Source: Acanthamoeba castellanii str. Neff (lineage: Eukaryota; Discosea; Longamoebia; Acanthamoebidae). From it: a stretch of DNA of 64,000 bases. The notes under the pieces were generated by a model. The model did no database searches and had not been told where the DNA came from. It saw only the letters and a program-made list of their open reading frames with translations. The stretch spans positions 73,159 to 137,158 of the forward strand of contig NW_004457390.1 in the NCBI RefSeq assembly GCF_000313135.1, read 5' to 3'. Shown here one piece after another: positions 8,901 through 19,691 of this stretch (its first letter is position 1; every line of letters starts with the position of its first letter). The position numbers were made by a program, and so were the translations under genes.

Positions 8901-11900
8901 GCTCGCCAGCTCTTCTCCGAGAAGGTCCTGCGCGAGGTGAACATGGCCGCGGAGCTGGAAGCCGAGCAGAAGCTGCGTCGCATGGCACGAAACAAGAAGG
9001 CCGCACTCCAGTCCAGCTCCTCGTCGTCATCATCGTCTTCTGGATCCACGCCCGCTGGTGGTGAGGCCACAGACGAAGCGGGCGACACCTGTACGGCCAC
9101 TATCAAAGCTGCGAGCAAGCCCAAGACCAAGCCTAAGCTCCCCCCGAGCGAGTTCAGCTGGCAGGGCGAGTCGACGCAGACGCTCAAGATCGGCGACAAG
9201 TGCCGCGTATTCTACGAGTCCCTGGTGCGACGCAACGCAGGCGACGCGGCGACTTCCGCGGGCGAGTGGATCGACTTGGGCGACTTTGTCTACATCGACC
9301 AGGCCGGCGTGCGCACGCAGGACAGGATCAAGGCCACCACCGTGGCAGCCACCGACGACGTCGACGGCAAGGCGTGCCACATCTACCGCGTGATCTACAT
9401 GTGCGAGGAGCAGGGCAAGAAGGGCGGCACCATGTCCGTGCACGCGCGGCGGATGCTCAAAGGCCGTGAGACGGTACTGCAGGAGGTGGGCGGCTCCGAG
9501 GAGCTCTTCCTGTCCGACATCTGCGAGACCATCGTCGTCGCGCACGTCGTGCGCAAGGTCAACGTCGTGTTCATGCCGCCCGTGCCGCAAGAGCATCCGA
9601 CCTACGACGACAAGGAGACCTACTTCTATCGCTTCTACGCCGACCTCGAGACCGGCGCGTACGTTCCAGGCCTTCCCCCCCTGCCGCCTTAATCCCTCTG
9701 CGCCACCTTAACCTTACGACGCGACGCGATGTGCGCGCAATTACAGATTCGAGGACGCGCGCAAGCACGAAGTCCCGCCACGAACCGACGAGGAGAAGGA
9801 GGGACTCGTCATCGACACGAAGCACTTCTGTCACTCGTGCTTCACCAAGAGGGTACGCTCCCTGCCGTGTGCGGTGGTGCGTGTACGGTGGTGCGTGTGC
9901 GGTGGTGCGTGTGCGTGTGCGTGGCAATGATCTAGCTTATTCATTCGTGTCGACATGCGTACTACAGCGAAAGGAGCAGGCGGCTAAGAAGAGATGGCTG
10001 AACAAGCCGATCAGGGTGGATGGCGCCAAATCGTACTACAACAGCTTCATCTTCAATGGTGTCACCTACCACCAGCACGACTTCATCTACCTCGTGCCCA
10101 ACGACATGAAGGAGAACGTCAGGAAGGAGGGTCGCGAGGTACACGACCACGCACGACGCACGACACCCTCGACACACCATTAATGGGGTTTGTGGATCGA
10201 TAGATGCCGGCGACGCCCTACGAGATCCATCAGATAACGAAGCTGTGGAGCGCCAACCAAACGAGGTACGTACGCCTTCGGCGGCTGTTCCGCTTCGGCG
10301 AGCTGCCGCGGAAGGTGCGAGACAGCCTCAACCGCGACGACCGTGAACTTTTCTGGTCCGTACCTCCGCCGCAGCACACACACGAACGACACGCCACGAC
10401 ACACGACACACACCGCACGCTCGAGCTTGCGCTTATGCGGAACACCTCGCATAGGTCGTATCAGGAGAAGAATGTGAGGCTCGACGACGTGCCCGTCGAA
10501 GGCAAGTGCCTCGTTAGGTACGTTCCTTTGCCCGCGTTACAGGCACGAGTAGCGAGTTTGACCATTTTTGATTTCTTTTTTTTAAAAAAACATAGGCATA
10601 TCGCTGACATCGACGACCTCGAGGCCTATCGGTTGGACGACTGGCACCGCTTCTTCGTCCAGACCACGTACGACGCCGCGGCCAAGTTGGTGGAAGACCT
10701 CGACCCCGCCGAGGTCGAGTTGGCCAAGGTGCGGCCTGCAGGGTCCTCCCACGCCCAGTTTCCTCTCTTCCTGGAAGGAAGCTCGCTTGACCATGGGTCT
10801 CTTTCCCTGTACACAGGACACTCTGGCGTCGCTGGACGCCCAGCGCGAGAAGGCCACGCTGGTCCGTCAGAAGCAGGAGCCCATCCTCGCCATGGACCTC
10901 TTTGCCGGCTGCGGAGGTTTCACCCACGGTAGGAACTCACACCCACACCAACACCCACACGCCATTTGTCAAGGCTTTAACCTGTGGTGATGGGTGCGTC
11001 GACCCAGGCCTGCACGCGTGCGAGTACATCAAGACCACGCACGCCGTCGAGTGGGTGGCCTCGGCTGTGAAGACCTTCAGAAACAACCGCCCGTACCTCG
11101 CCCCATGGTCTTACGTGCCCAGAGAGAGGACCGGGCAACTCAGCTCTGTGCGTCGTGTCGTGTTTTTTTTTTTCAGGGACACGAATGTGCTGCACGGAGA
11201 CATCAACGCGCTGCTCAAGCATGCCATCGAGCGACACGAGGAGGCCACCAAGACTGGCAAGAAGGAGGCCATGGAGGCCAACCAACTCCCGCCCAAGGGT
11301 GCCATCAACTTCATTTACTGCGGCCCGCCCTGCCAGGTATTTCTGACCACACTCAAAATTGATCAATGTCTCTGCGCCTTGCTCGTGGTTGCTTATACCT
11401 TCTTGGTGGTGAATCGTTCGACTTGGCAACCTCAGGGTTTCACGGGAATGAACCGGTTCCCCAAGGCAGACGACGTGCTCAATTCGCTCATCGCCACCAC
11501 CCTGTCCTGCGTCGACTTCTACCGCCCCACATATTTCCTGCTCGGTACGTCCATGGATCTCGGTTGATCAGAGGGCGTGGCATCGTCATACTAATTGATA
11601 TGACTCCGCGTTGTCTTCTCTTCACACATACACAGAGAATGTGCGCGGCATGGTCGACTTCAAGCTGGGCGGCGTGCAGGAGACCAAGGCGCGCATGTCC
11701 GGCGGCATCAAGCTCGGCGTAGTCAAATTCATTCTCCGTGCATTGACCGCCATGGGCTACCAGGTACTTCACCTTTTACATAGTGTGCGGTGGTGCGTGC
11801 GTGCGTGCGTGATTTGAATTCCGAACAAAACACGGGCGGTGGTGTGCTTACAATTCCAAACTATGAACAGGCCCGCTTCAGCCTGCAGCAGGCGGGAATG

Positions 11901-13242
11901 TACGGCGTGCCGCAGTCGCGGCGTCGTTTCTTCATCTGGGGCGTGCTGCGCGGGCACACGCTGCCTCAGTTCCCGCAGCCGACGCACACGTTCCCGAAGC
12001 CCGGTTCGCTGTCGATGCTGCTGCCCAACGTGGGCGTGCGCCTGGAGCCCGTCACGGCGCGCAGCGCACCGCATCGCTACATTTCAGTGAGCGAGGCCAT
12101 CTCCGACCTTCCGGCCTTCGAATACGATGAGCCGGAGGAGCCCAAGGATGAACGAAGCAGGTCGGGTCCGCACAAAGGTACATTTACTACCACGCACACG
12201 CACACGCACACGCACCACCGCACACGCACACGCACCACCGCACACGCACACGCACCGCCGCACACGGATGTAAACATTTGCTTCGATGTATATAGATAAG
12301 TGGATCGGAAGCGAGGTGCGCGAGTACGACGCCGAGCCTGAGTCCGATTTCCAGAAGGCCATGCGCCGGCGAACCAAGGACAAGAAGCTCTACAACCACG
12401 TCACCAAGACCTTCACCGAGATGAACGTCAAGCGCATCTGCAACGTGCCCAAGCGGTGCGTGCCCTCCGGAGTGCGCGCCGTGTGCCGTGTGCGCCGTGT
12501 GCGCTTCGGTCGGTCACTAACCGCGCCTTCGTGCCCTGAGCAGGCCAGCGGTGGGCGAGCCCTATCCGGACAACCCGCCCTTCTACGACCACCGCGACCT
12601 GCCCCCCAGCCTCTCGCCCTGGTGCCTCTCCAACCCCAACTCCAAAGGTAACACTCACCCGCATGCGTGTGCGGTGCTGGTGTGTGCGTGTGCGGTGGTG
12701 TGCGGCTGGTTGATGTGTTGGTGGTGGCTTGTGTGCGCGACGATTGCAGCGGCGAAGCATAGGATGTGGCCGGGCCTGTACGGGCGGCTGGACTACCAGG
12801 GGTACTTCCAGACGGCCCTCACCGAGGTGTGTCCGATGGGCAAGCAGGGCAAGGTGCTCCACCCCTACCAGAGCCGCGTCATCACCGTGCGCGAGCACGC
12901 CCGCTCCCAGGGATTCCCCGACGACTTCCGCTTCTACGCCGAGAGGGACAACCTCAAGGGTACCGCACACAACCACACGCACCACCGCACACGTCGCACA
13001 CGCACACCCATCGCCGCACACGCCGCACGCGCACAGCCTCGTGTGCTGATTCAGGTTTTCTGCCCACAGACATGCACCGACAGATCGGCAATGCAGTGCC
13101 ACCGCGTCTGGCCTCTGCGCTCAGTCGTCAGCTGGCCCGCGCCATCGAGCAAGACGTCGACGACGACGACGACGACGCGCCCACCACATCCTCTGCCTCC
13201 TCGTCCTCTTCATCATCGTCATCGTTATCGTCATCTGCATGA
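5921..13242 (+). CDS. DNMT1: DNA (cytosine-5)-methyltransferase, DNMT1/maintenance type
   Basis: Maintenance 5-methylcytosine methyltransferase of about 1,500 aa. A first exon, 5921-5998 (26 codons), carries the PCNA box QGSIKAFF and splices in phase to 6059. The replication-foci targeting domain follows (about 6059-8700, broken by acidic/Lys-rich inserts near 7200-7400 and 7960-8050). A Ser/Lys linker leads to BAH1 (about 9130-9720) and BAH2 (about 9960-10740). The catalytic domain starts at DLFAGCGGFTHG (motif I, 10890). It continues with CGPPCQGFTGMNRF (motif IV, catalytic Cys, split by an intron), ENVRG (VI), QSRRRFF (VIII), ITVREHARSQGFPD (IX) and HRQIGNAVPP (X), so it looks active. No CXXC zinc finger was seen between RFTS and BAH1. 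The C-tail is poly-Asp/Ser, ending with TGA at 13240. Confidence 0.92.
12187..12264. repeat. intronic (CGCACA)n / CACCACCGCA repeat
   Basis: Tandem AC-rich units fill the DNMT1 intron upstream of the exon beginning near 12297. Confidence 0.8.
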
Positions 13243-13494
13243 CCACCAAACCTGACCGCAGCAAATTAATTTGGCCGTGGACTGAAACAGGCCAGAAGAC
13301 GCCCCACAGGCTCGTTCGGCCTTTTTTCAGTGAGCCGAGGATGCCCGTCACTGTCGTTTGGCCCTTGGCAGTCTTCTTCTTGAACCGTTCGCGTCCAGGC
13401 CGACAACCACCACCACCAGACCCAACCCACACCAGGCAGCCTCCACAAGTAGCTGCTCCCTATCAGCCGCATAACCAAAGCAACCCCCCCAAAC
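13243..13494. other. intergenic, DNMT1 3' / Rho 5'
   Basis: 250 bp between two plus-strand genes. It should contain the DNMT1 polyadenylation region and the Rho-fusion promoter. No clear motif seen. Confidence 0.4.
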
Positions 13495-16376
13495 ATGCAA
13501 AACATCAAACTGGTCGGTACGCGGCACTGTTCCAAGGCGTTGGCAACGTCGCCTGGTTTTGGGACAACACAACTCACAAACACAACATCTTTTCTGTTCA
13601 CCGCACCACAGTGGTGGGTGATGGCGCCGTCGGCAAGACGTAATACCCCCTCCTATTATGAATACTAATTTAATCAAAAGAATTATTGGATTATTATTAA
13701 AAATACTGTTCATGAAAAAAATTGCAATATTATTTAGTGATATTGATTGATTTTTTGTTATTACTTCACAGGTGCGAAATGATCAGCTACACCACCAACG
13801 CCTTCCCTGGTGGTACGTTCTCGCAACACGCACACAACACAACACCACACAACCTCACCATAGCCACACATCATCACAACCACCACCACATCGCGTCGCT
13901 AAGTCTTTCCTCTCGCCCTGTGTAGAGTACATCCCAACGGTGTTTGACAACTACAGGTAGGCAAAACCCTAATGGCCACACGGGATCCGTGGGCAAAACA
14001 GTAACGCGTATATTATACTAAGTAACGCGTATATACTAATATACTTTACTATACTAATGTACAGCGCCAACGTGATGGTCGACGGCAAGCCCATCTGCCT
14101 GGGCCTCTGGGACACGGCCGGCCAGGAGGACTACGACCGCCTCCGCCCGCTGTCCTACCCCATGACCGACGTCTTCCTCGTCGCCTTCTCCGTCGTCAGC
14201 CAGTCCTCCTTCGACAACATCCAGTCCAAGGTGCGTGTGCGGTGGTGCGTGTGCGGTGGTGAGTGTGCGTGTGCGGTGGTGAGTGTGCGTGTGCGTGTGC
14301 GTGTGCGTGTGCGTGTGCGTGTGCGTGTGCGTGTGCGTGTGCGTGTGCGCTCATGCAGCGCAGCTAACGTGTGTGTCGTATTGTCCTGTGGGTTTAGTGG
14401 GTGCCGGAGATTTCGCACCACTGCCCGGGCGTGCCCTTCGTGCTGGTGGGCAACAAGATCGACCTGCGCGACGACCGCGAGACGATCCAGCGCCTGAGCG
14501 ACCGCGGCCTGCGCCCGATCTCGACCGAGCAGGGCGAGGAGCTGGCCCGGCGGATCGGCGCCGTCCGGTACGTCGAGTGCTCGGCCCTCACCCAGCAGGG
14601 CCTCAAGAACGTGTTCGACGAGGGCGTCCGCGCGGCTCTCAGCCCCCACCCCAGCACGCACGGCGGCTCGCGCACCACCTCGTCGCGCCAGTCGCTCTCG
14701 TCCCTGCGCCGCTCGGTCACCCGCCTCGGCTCCGTATGTCGCACATTGTTTGCATTCCTCTTTTTTTTTCTTTTTCCTGACACATTTCACAGAACTTCAA
14801 GGACACGCTGCTGGAGGTCGGTCGCCAGCTGGCGGTCCCGGAAGATGACGAAGATCCTCTCGCCTCCGTACGCTCTTCTCTCACACACACACACACACGA
14901 CACACACCACACACACCGCACACACCGCACGCGCGCACGACACGATATGACTCAGGGCACATATGATGGCTAATGGGTGATGATGAGCAGGTGGTGAGCG
15001 CGGATGCGACGACCAAGTTCCGCGTGGGCTTCTCGGTGGGCGACTTTGAGCAGGCCACGTCGGCCGTCACGGTGGCCTACAAGAACGAGGAGCCCGATGT
15101 GGCCGGCAAGAACATCGTCGTGGCCTTCTCGTTCGTGGTCAAGGACGATGTCGACAGTACGTAGTCTTGCCACACGACACACGACACACGACACACGACA
15201 CACGACACACGACACGACACACGACACGACACACGACACACACACGACACGACACACGACACACATTGATTCTCACCGAGGTCCATGGACGGTGCAGCGT
15301 TCAGCCTGGGTGAGCTGTCGGGCAGCGTCAAGCAGATGCTGAGCCTCGCCAAGAGCTCCGACTTTGTCTATGAGCTCAAGAGTACATTCCATTCCTTCGT
15401 TCTTTTTCTTTCTTTTTTGCTCACTTTCGTTCTTTTTGCGTCGCTTCGTTCTTATTCGTTCTCCCGCTCACCTCCGTGTGTGGCGCCAGGCTCGCTGGTG
15501 ACCGAGTCGGACGGCAAGCGCGTCTACACGCTCAAGATGATCTACCAGGACGACGACGTGTTCGACCAGTTCACGCGGGTGTTCGACTTCTACAAGGTCC
15601 AGTCGGCCTCGGCGACGGTGGAGCTCAACCAGTCGGCGGGCCAGCAGTCCGCCGACTACCTCCAGGCCCGCATCAAGGTCGAGGGCGAGATCACCCGCGC
15701 CGCCGTCAAGATGCTCCAGCTGTTCGCCCCTCGCGCCACTCCTCAGGGTACCATTATTATTTATTATTCATTTATACTATTCATTTATATTCACTATTTC
15801 TATTTATTTATTTTTATTTATTTATTGATGTATTTTAATCGATGGCGCGCAGGAAAGCAAATCCTGTCGCTGCTGCGCGCCACGCGCAACGTCGTGTTCG
15901 AGACGCAGTTCGACAACCTGCAGGAGTTCGTTAACTCCCTGTTCCCCGTACGTCTCCACCGCCGCCGCCGCCAATTCACACCGCACTCACCCGCGTAACA
16001 CTGTGTGCTCGCTACTGAGAAGGTGCCGGAGGAGCTGCGACACGTGCAGCTGTCGACCTTCAAGCCGCTGGTGGCGGCCCAGCTGGGCGCCATTCTGCTC
16101 AACGATTCGCTGCCGGAGCCCGTCAGGCAGACCTACGAGAAGCTCTCCTTCCTCTCCGCTCTCCACAGCGTCCGGTAAGTCAGCACAGCAATCGTCGCAA
16201 GTCTGCGCTGTGAGCTGTGCGTCATACCAGTTTCTGACACTGTGGTTGCGTGTCGTTGTTTTGGCTCCAGCGTGACGGTGGGCAAGCACGGACTGCACGC
16301 AAACGTGACCAACGGTGACATCTTCGCCCTGCTGCCCTCGCTCGACGAACTCAAGGCCGCCGCTGGCCAGGAGTAG
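13495..16376 (+). CDS. Rho/Rac-family GTPase fused to a long unknown C-terminal domain
   Basis: 519 aa from 13 in-phase exons: 13495-13516, 13612-13639, 13772-13812, 13926-13956, 14065-14230, 14398-14733, 14793-14867, 14991-15156, 15298-15381, 15490-15747, 15853-15947, 16023-16174, 16271-16376. Residues 1-180 are a complete Rho-type GTPase: P-loop GDGAVGKT, switch [11 protein letters not shown], switch [25 protein letters not shown] motif and a Rho insert. A Ser/Arg-rich hinge (residues about 190-208) then runs, where a normal Rac would end in a CAAX box, into about 310 residues of unrecognised alpha/beta sequence ending AAAGQE. There is no prenylation motif at the C-terminus. Membrane binding, if any, must use the basic hinge or partner proteins. 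Confidence 0.85.
14231..14350. repeat. intronic (GTGTGC)n microsatellite
   Basis: Hexamer array in the Rho-fusion intron 14231-14397. Confidence 0.9.
15166..15264. repeat. intronic ACACGAC-type tandem repeat
   Basis: Tandem 5- to 7-mer units of ACGAC/ACACGAC between Rho-fusion exons 15156 and 15298. Confidence 0.85.
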
Positions 16377-16540
16377 GACGTCGAAGGCTGTTCTCGACTC
16401 CCCAATGTGGTCGGCCTTTGAGGCCACCAAATGTTTTCAATACAGACAAACATATGCGCTAGCACAACATTGTCATTAACACATTAACATCAACATCAAC
16501 ATTATCGACACCGCAAACATCAACAATAACAGCATCAGCA

Positions 16541-19198
16541 TCAGACGGTCTCGAGGCGGAAGATGCTCTTCTTGGGGGAGTTGTAGCGCAACTCGAGGGC
16601 TTCGAGAGTCTGCTTGTCGATGTTGCGCGAGTAGGCGTCGGCCAGCTTGATCAGGAAGTCGGCCGACACCGCGAGGAGCGCGTCCTGCTTCGACTTGAGG
16701 TGGGTGATGACGTGCTCGAACGGCAGCGGCAGCAGCTCGTCGTGCGACAACTGCAGCAAAGAAAACCCAGAAAAACGTCATGTGGTGTTGTGTGTGGTGT
16801 TGTGCCGTGTGCGTGTCGTGTTGCGTGTCGTGTCGTGCGTGTGTCACGCGCTCGGTTTTGACGGCTGCGGCGAGCGAACCTTGAGCACAGCCAGGGCGAC
16901 CTTGAATAAGAACTCGTTTCCTTCCGCGAGAAACACGTCCCACAACCGCACGACTGTGGCCACCAGATGCAGATGAGCAGGAAAAAGAAGATGATGATGA
17001 TGGTGAAGTGGTGAAGCGCAGTACCGATCTCGAGAGGGAAGTTGTAGGCAAAGAGTGTGGAGAACCACTCGGAGGCGTAGAGGACTGGGTTCACGCCCTC
17101 GTCCTTGAAGTGGTGGTAGAGCTGGGGCAGCTCGAGCTCCAAGAGTCGTTCTGGGCACCATCGACGTAGAGCGAGTCAGACAAAAGCCGACACGACACGA
17201 CACGCACGACACGACCAACGACACGACACGACCAACGACACGACCAACGACACGACACGTCCAACGACACGACACGACCAACGACACGACACGTCCAACG
17301 ACACGCACGACACGCACGACACGCACGACACGCAACCGGGGATGCAGGTACCCAGCTGGTAGAGGGATAGTCGCAGGAGAGGAAGGCCCTTCTGAAAGAA
17401 CCCGCGGATGTGGTAGACCTTGGTCAACTGACAAAGCACCCAAAACGCATCCTGGGTTGTTCTCGGGTGGTCAGAGTCGTTGTCTTTGGCTTTGGCTTTG
17501 GCTTTGTGCGCAGAGCGAGTTGTGTTACCTGTTCGGGCATGTAGAGGAGGAGAATGGCGACGATGAAGGACATGGACTGGCAGTAGCCCAGCTCCTTGTC
17601 CAACACGCTGTAGGCCTTGAGCACGTTGAAGAGCGCCCGCTGCCTGTGTGCACAAACATCGCACACGCGCGCGCACACACACACACACACAGGTGTGAGA
17701 GCTGCGTGGGGCTGTGAAGGCAGCCATGGCAGCGTGGACGTACCCGGCACCGTTCTTCTTCCGGAAGAACATGAGGTGCGGCATGGTTCGGGTGACGTCC
17801 TTGAGGATCTTTTCTTCGTAGTTGGACGGCATCTGCACGAGGGTGCCATAGAGGTCCGGATTCTTCTCCAAGCAGCCCTGGTTTTCAACACACACAACAC
17901 ACACACACAACGGGGACACAGAGGAGGTGAGGAGCCAACAGTTAGGAGGAACACGGCGTCGCGTGCGGGTACCTTGGCGCCAGTCACCGTCTGCCAGTAG
18001 AGACCTCTGATCTCGGGTGGAATGCCCGCCCGCACCTCGCGTTTGATCTGAGGCACCGTGAACACGCACAGAGATGAGCCTTTCGCAAACTGGCGCGCAA
18101 CACAGCCCGGTTTCGAGTGGGTGGTTGGTGCGTAGAGAAATGTACGTATTCCTGGGAAAGCGGATCGGACCGCTGCAGGGCGTTGATGAAGTGCAGCCAC
18201 CGGTCACTGAGCTGCGGCATGTCCAGCGACGCAAAAGAGAGCGTTCTGCGCGCAACACTGGTCAGCACCGCACGACACGCACGACACGCGCGGGGGAGGC
18301 GAATGTAACTGTTGATGAGAGGACGAGGGCGGACTGGAGACCTTCCAAGGCGCGCGGCCGTCTTCGTCGATCGTGTAGAGGCGCTCGATCTCCTCTTCCT
18401 CGTCCGACCCGAAGGCGGTCAGGCCGGCCTCGCGCTGGCGCATGGAGTAGTGGCGCGGGGCCGCCCGACTCGCGTGCCGCATGGCGGCGGTGGAGGTCAT
18501 GGTCGTTGTTGAGGATGATGATGACATAACTACCACGCTGGGGTCGGGTCGTGCAGCCAGCGAGGCAATGGATGGTCGCGGATGCTCGAGCGATTTGCTC
18601 CTCAATTGCGGCTGGCTCCTCCCGCCAGCTCCTGATGCAGATGCAGAGGATGAAGGGGCAGGGGCAGTCTCTTCCCGCTGCTCCTCTTCCTCGACTTCCT
18701 CCTCATCCTCAACATCTTCTTCGTCTTCTGCTACTCGCTGCAATCGTTCTGTGGGATCGTGCGAGAATCGAGGAGGGATGTCGCTACGAGATCGGCGCAA
18801 CTGCTGTGTTGATGATGGTTGGCCTCGTTGGCGCGCCGCGGCAGAGGAAGAGGATGTGGATGGAGGGGAGAGCGAGAGCGAGAGGAGAGTAGGTGGCGTG
18901 GCAGGCGAGGAGTGGGGAGAGGCCTGCTCATCCCACACGTCGAATGCAGAGCGCCGCCGCTGAGGCGTGGAGGGGGGCATGAGCGAGGGGGAGGATTTGG
19001 CCCTCTCTATGAAGTTCTGCCCATTCGATGAACCACCATCGCTGGAAGGTGCGGTAGAAGGCTGAGAAAAGAGGAGCCAAAGAAGGATCTGAAGATGGAG
19101 GTGTTGCCGTCAGCGCGCGCCAAGCTGTCGCTGTTGGACAGCACTCGCTTGCTCTGATGGTGAGGCGGCAGCGATACTCCATCCTCCGATCTGTACAT
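16541..19198 (-). CDS. TBC-domain Rab GTPase-activating protein
   Basis: Stimulates GTP hydrolysis by a Rab. The N-terminal 250 residues are low complexity (Ser/Pro, then an acidic Glu run), typical of a regulatory region. The TBC domain starts near 18060 ([19 protein letters not shown]). It has the arginine-finger motif [15 protein letters not shown] (IxxDxxR) and the glutamine-finger motif [10 protein letters not shown], so both catalytic residues are present. Later TBC segments are [28 protein letters not shown] and [12 protein letters not shown]. The C-terminus is helical, ending [12 protein letters not shown]. The 5' end is uncertain: a first exon from Met 19198 ([12 protein letters not shown]) can splice in phase to 19059, giving [11 protein letters not shown] and then the Met at 18980, which is an alternative start. 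Confidence 0.85.
17190..17336. repeat. intronic ACACGACCA-type minisatellite
   Basis: Imperfect tandem units of ACGACACGACCA and ACACGTCCA inside a TBC intron. Confidence 0.85.
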
Positions 19199-19691
19199 TA
19201 TCAATCTATTTGTGTGCACTGCGTCGGTTGTCGTTCCCGTCGGCTAATCTGCAGATGCTGGTAGGCGATCAGATGCCACAGTTCATCTTCGACGAAACAA
19301 TTCTTGCTACTGCCCCATTCTCTTTCCCATCTCTGAAAAAAGCGGGAAATAACCAACGGCTCTGCCACAAGCAAAGATCGAGATGATGAAGTATTGAAAG
19401 GCGCCCTTGTCGCCAGCAGCTGGTCGCCTTCTGCCGTTCATAGGCACCAGCACAAGGCGACCGGCAAAGCTAAACTTGGCAAACGAAGGACAAAGAAGAG
19501 CAGTCATGAGTCCTCCTCTCCGTAGGTGTCAGTCAAGTCAGCTACTCTTTCGTGGTACTGCTTGGGTGCGGACCTGGTGTGTGGTCGCTTTCTGGCGGTG
19601 TGGGTCATCAGCTCTTTCTCTTTTCTAAACTCAAAAGCGCACCGTGGGGGAACATGGTGGTTTGAGCTGTGCCGATCGCAAGAGCGTCCAA
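19199..19691. other. intergenic region, TBC promoter / FTHFS 3' flank
   Basis: Between two minus-strand genes. It contains a 66-codon minus ORF (19507-19307) and a 73-codon plus ORF (19407-19628), neither recognised. It probably holds the TBC promoter and 5' UTR. Confidence 0.3.

Noticed and set aside
14398..14800. Rho GTPase as a separate gene ending near 14733
   Set aside because: No stop or CAAX is found there, and a proper donor and acceptor join exon 14398-14733 to 14793 in phase 0.
17190..17336. CRISPR-like repeat-spacer array
   Set aside because: Units are contiguous and imperfect with no unique spacers; it is a eukaryotic intron minisatellite.
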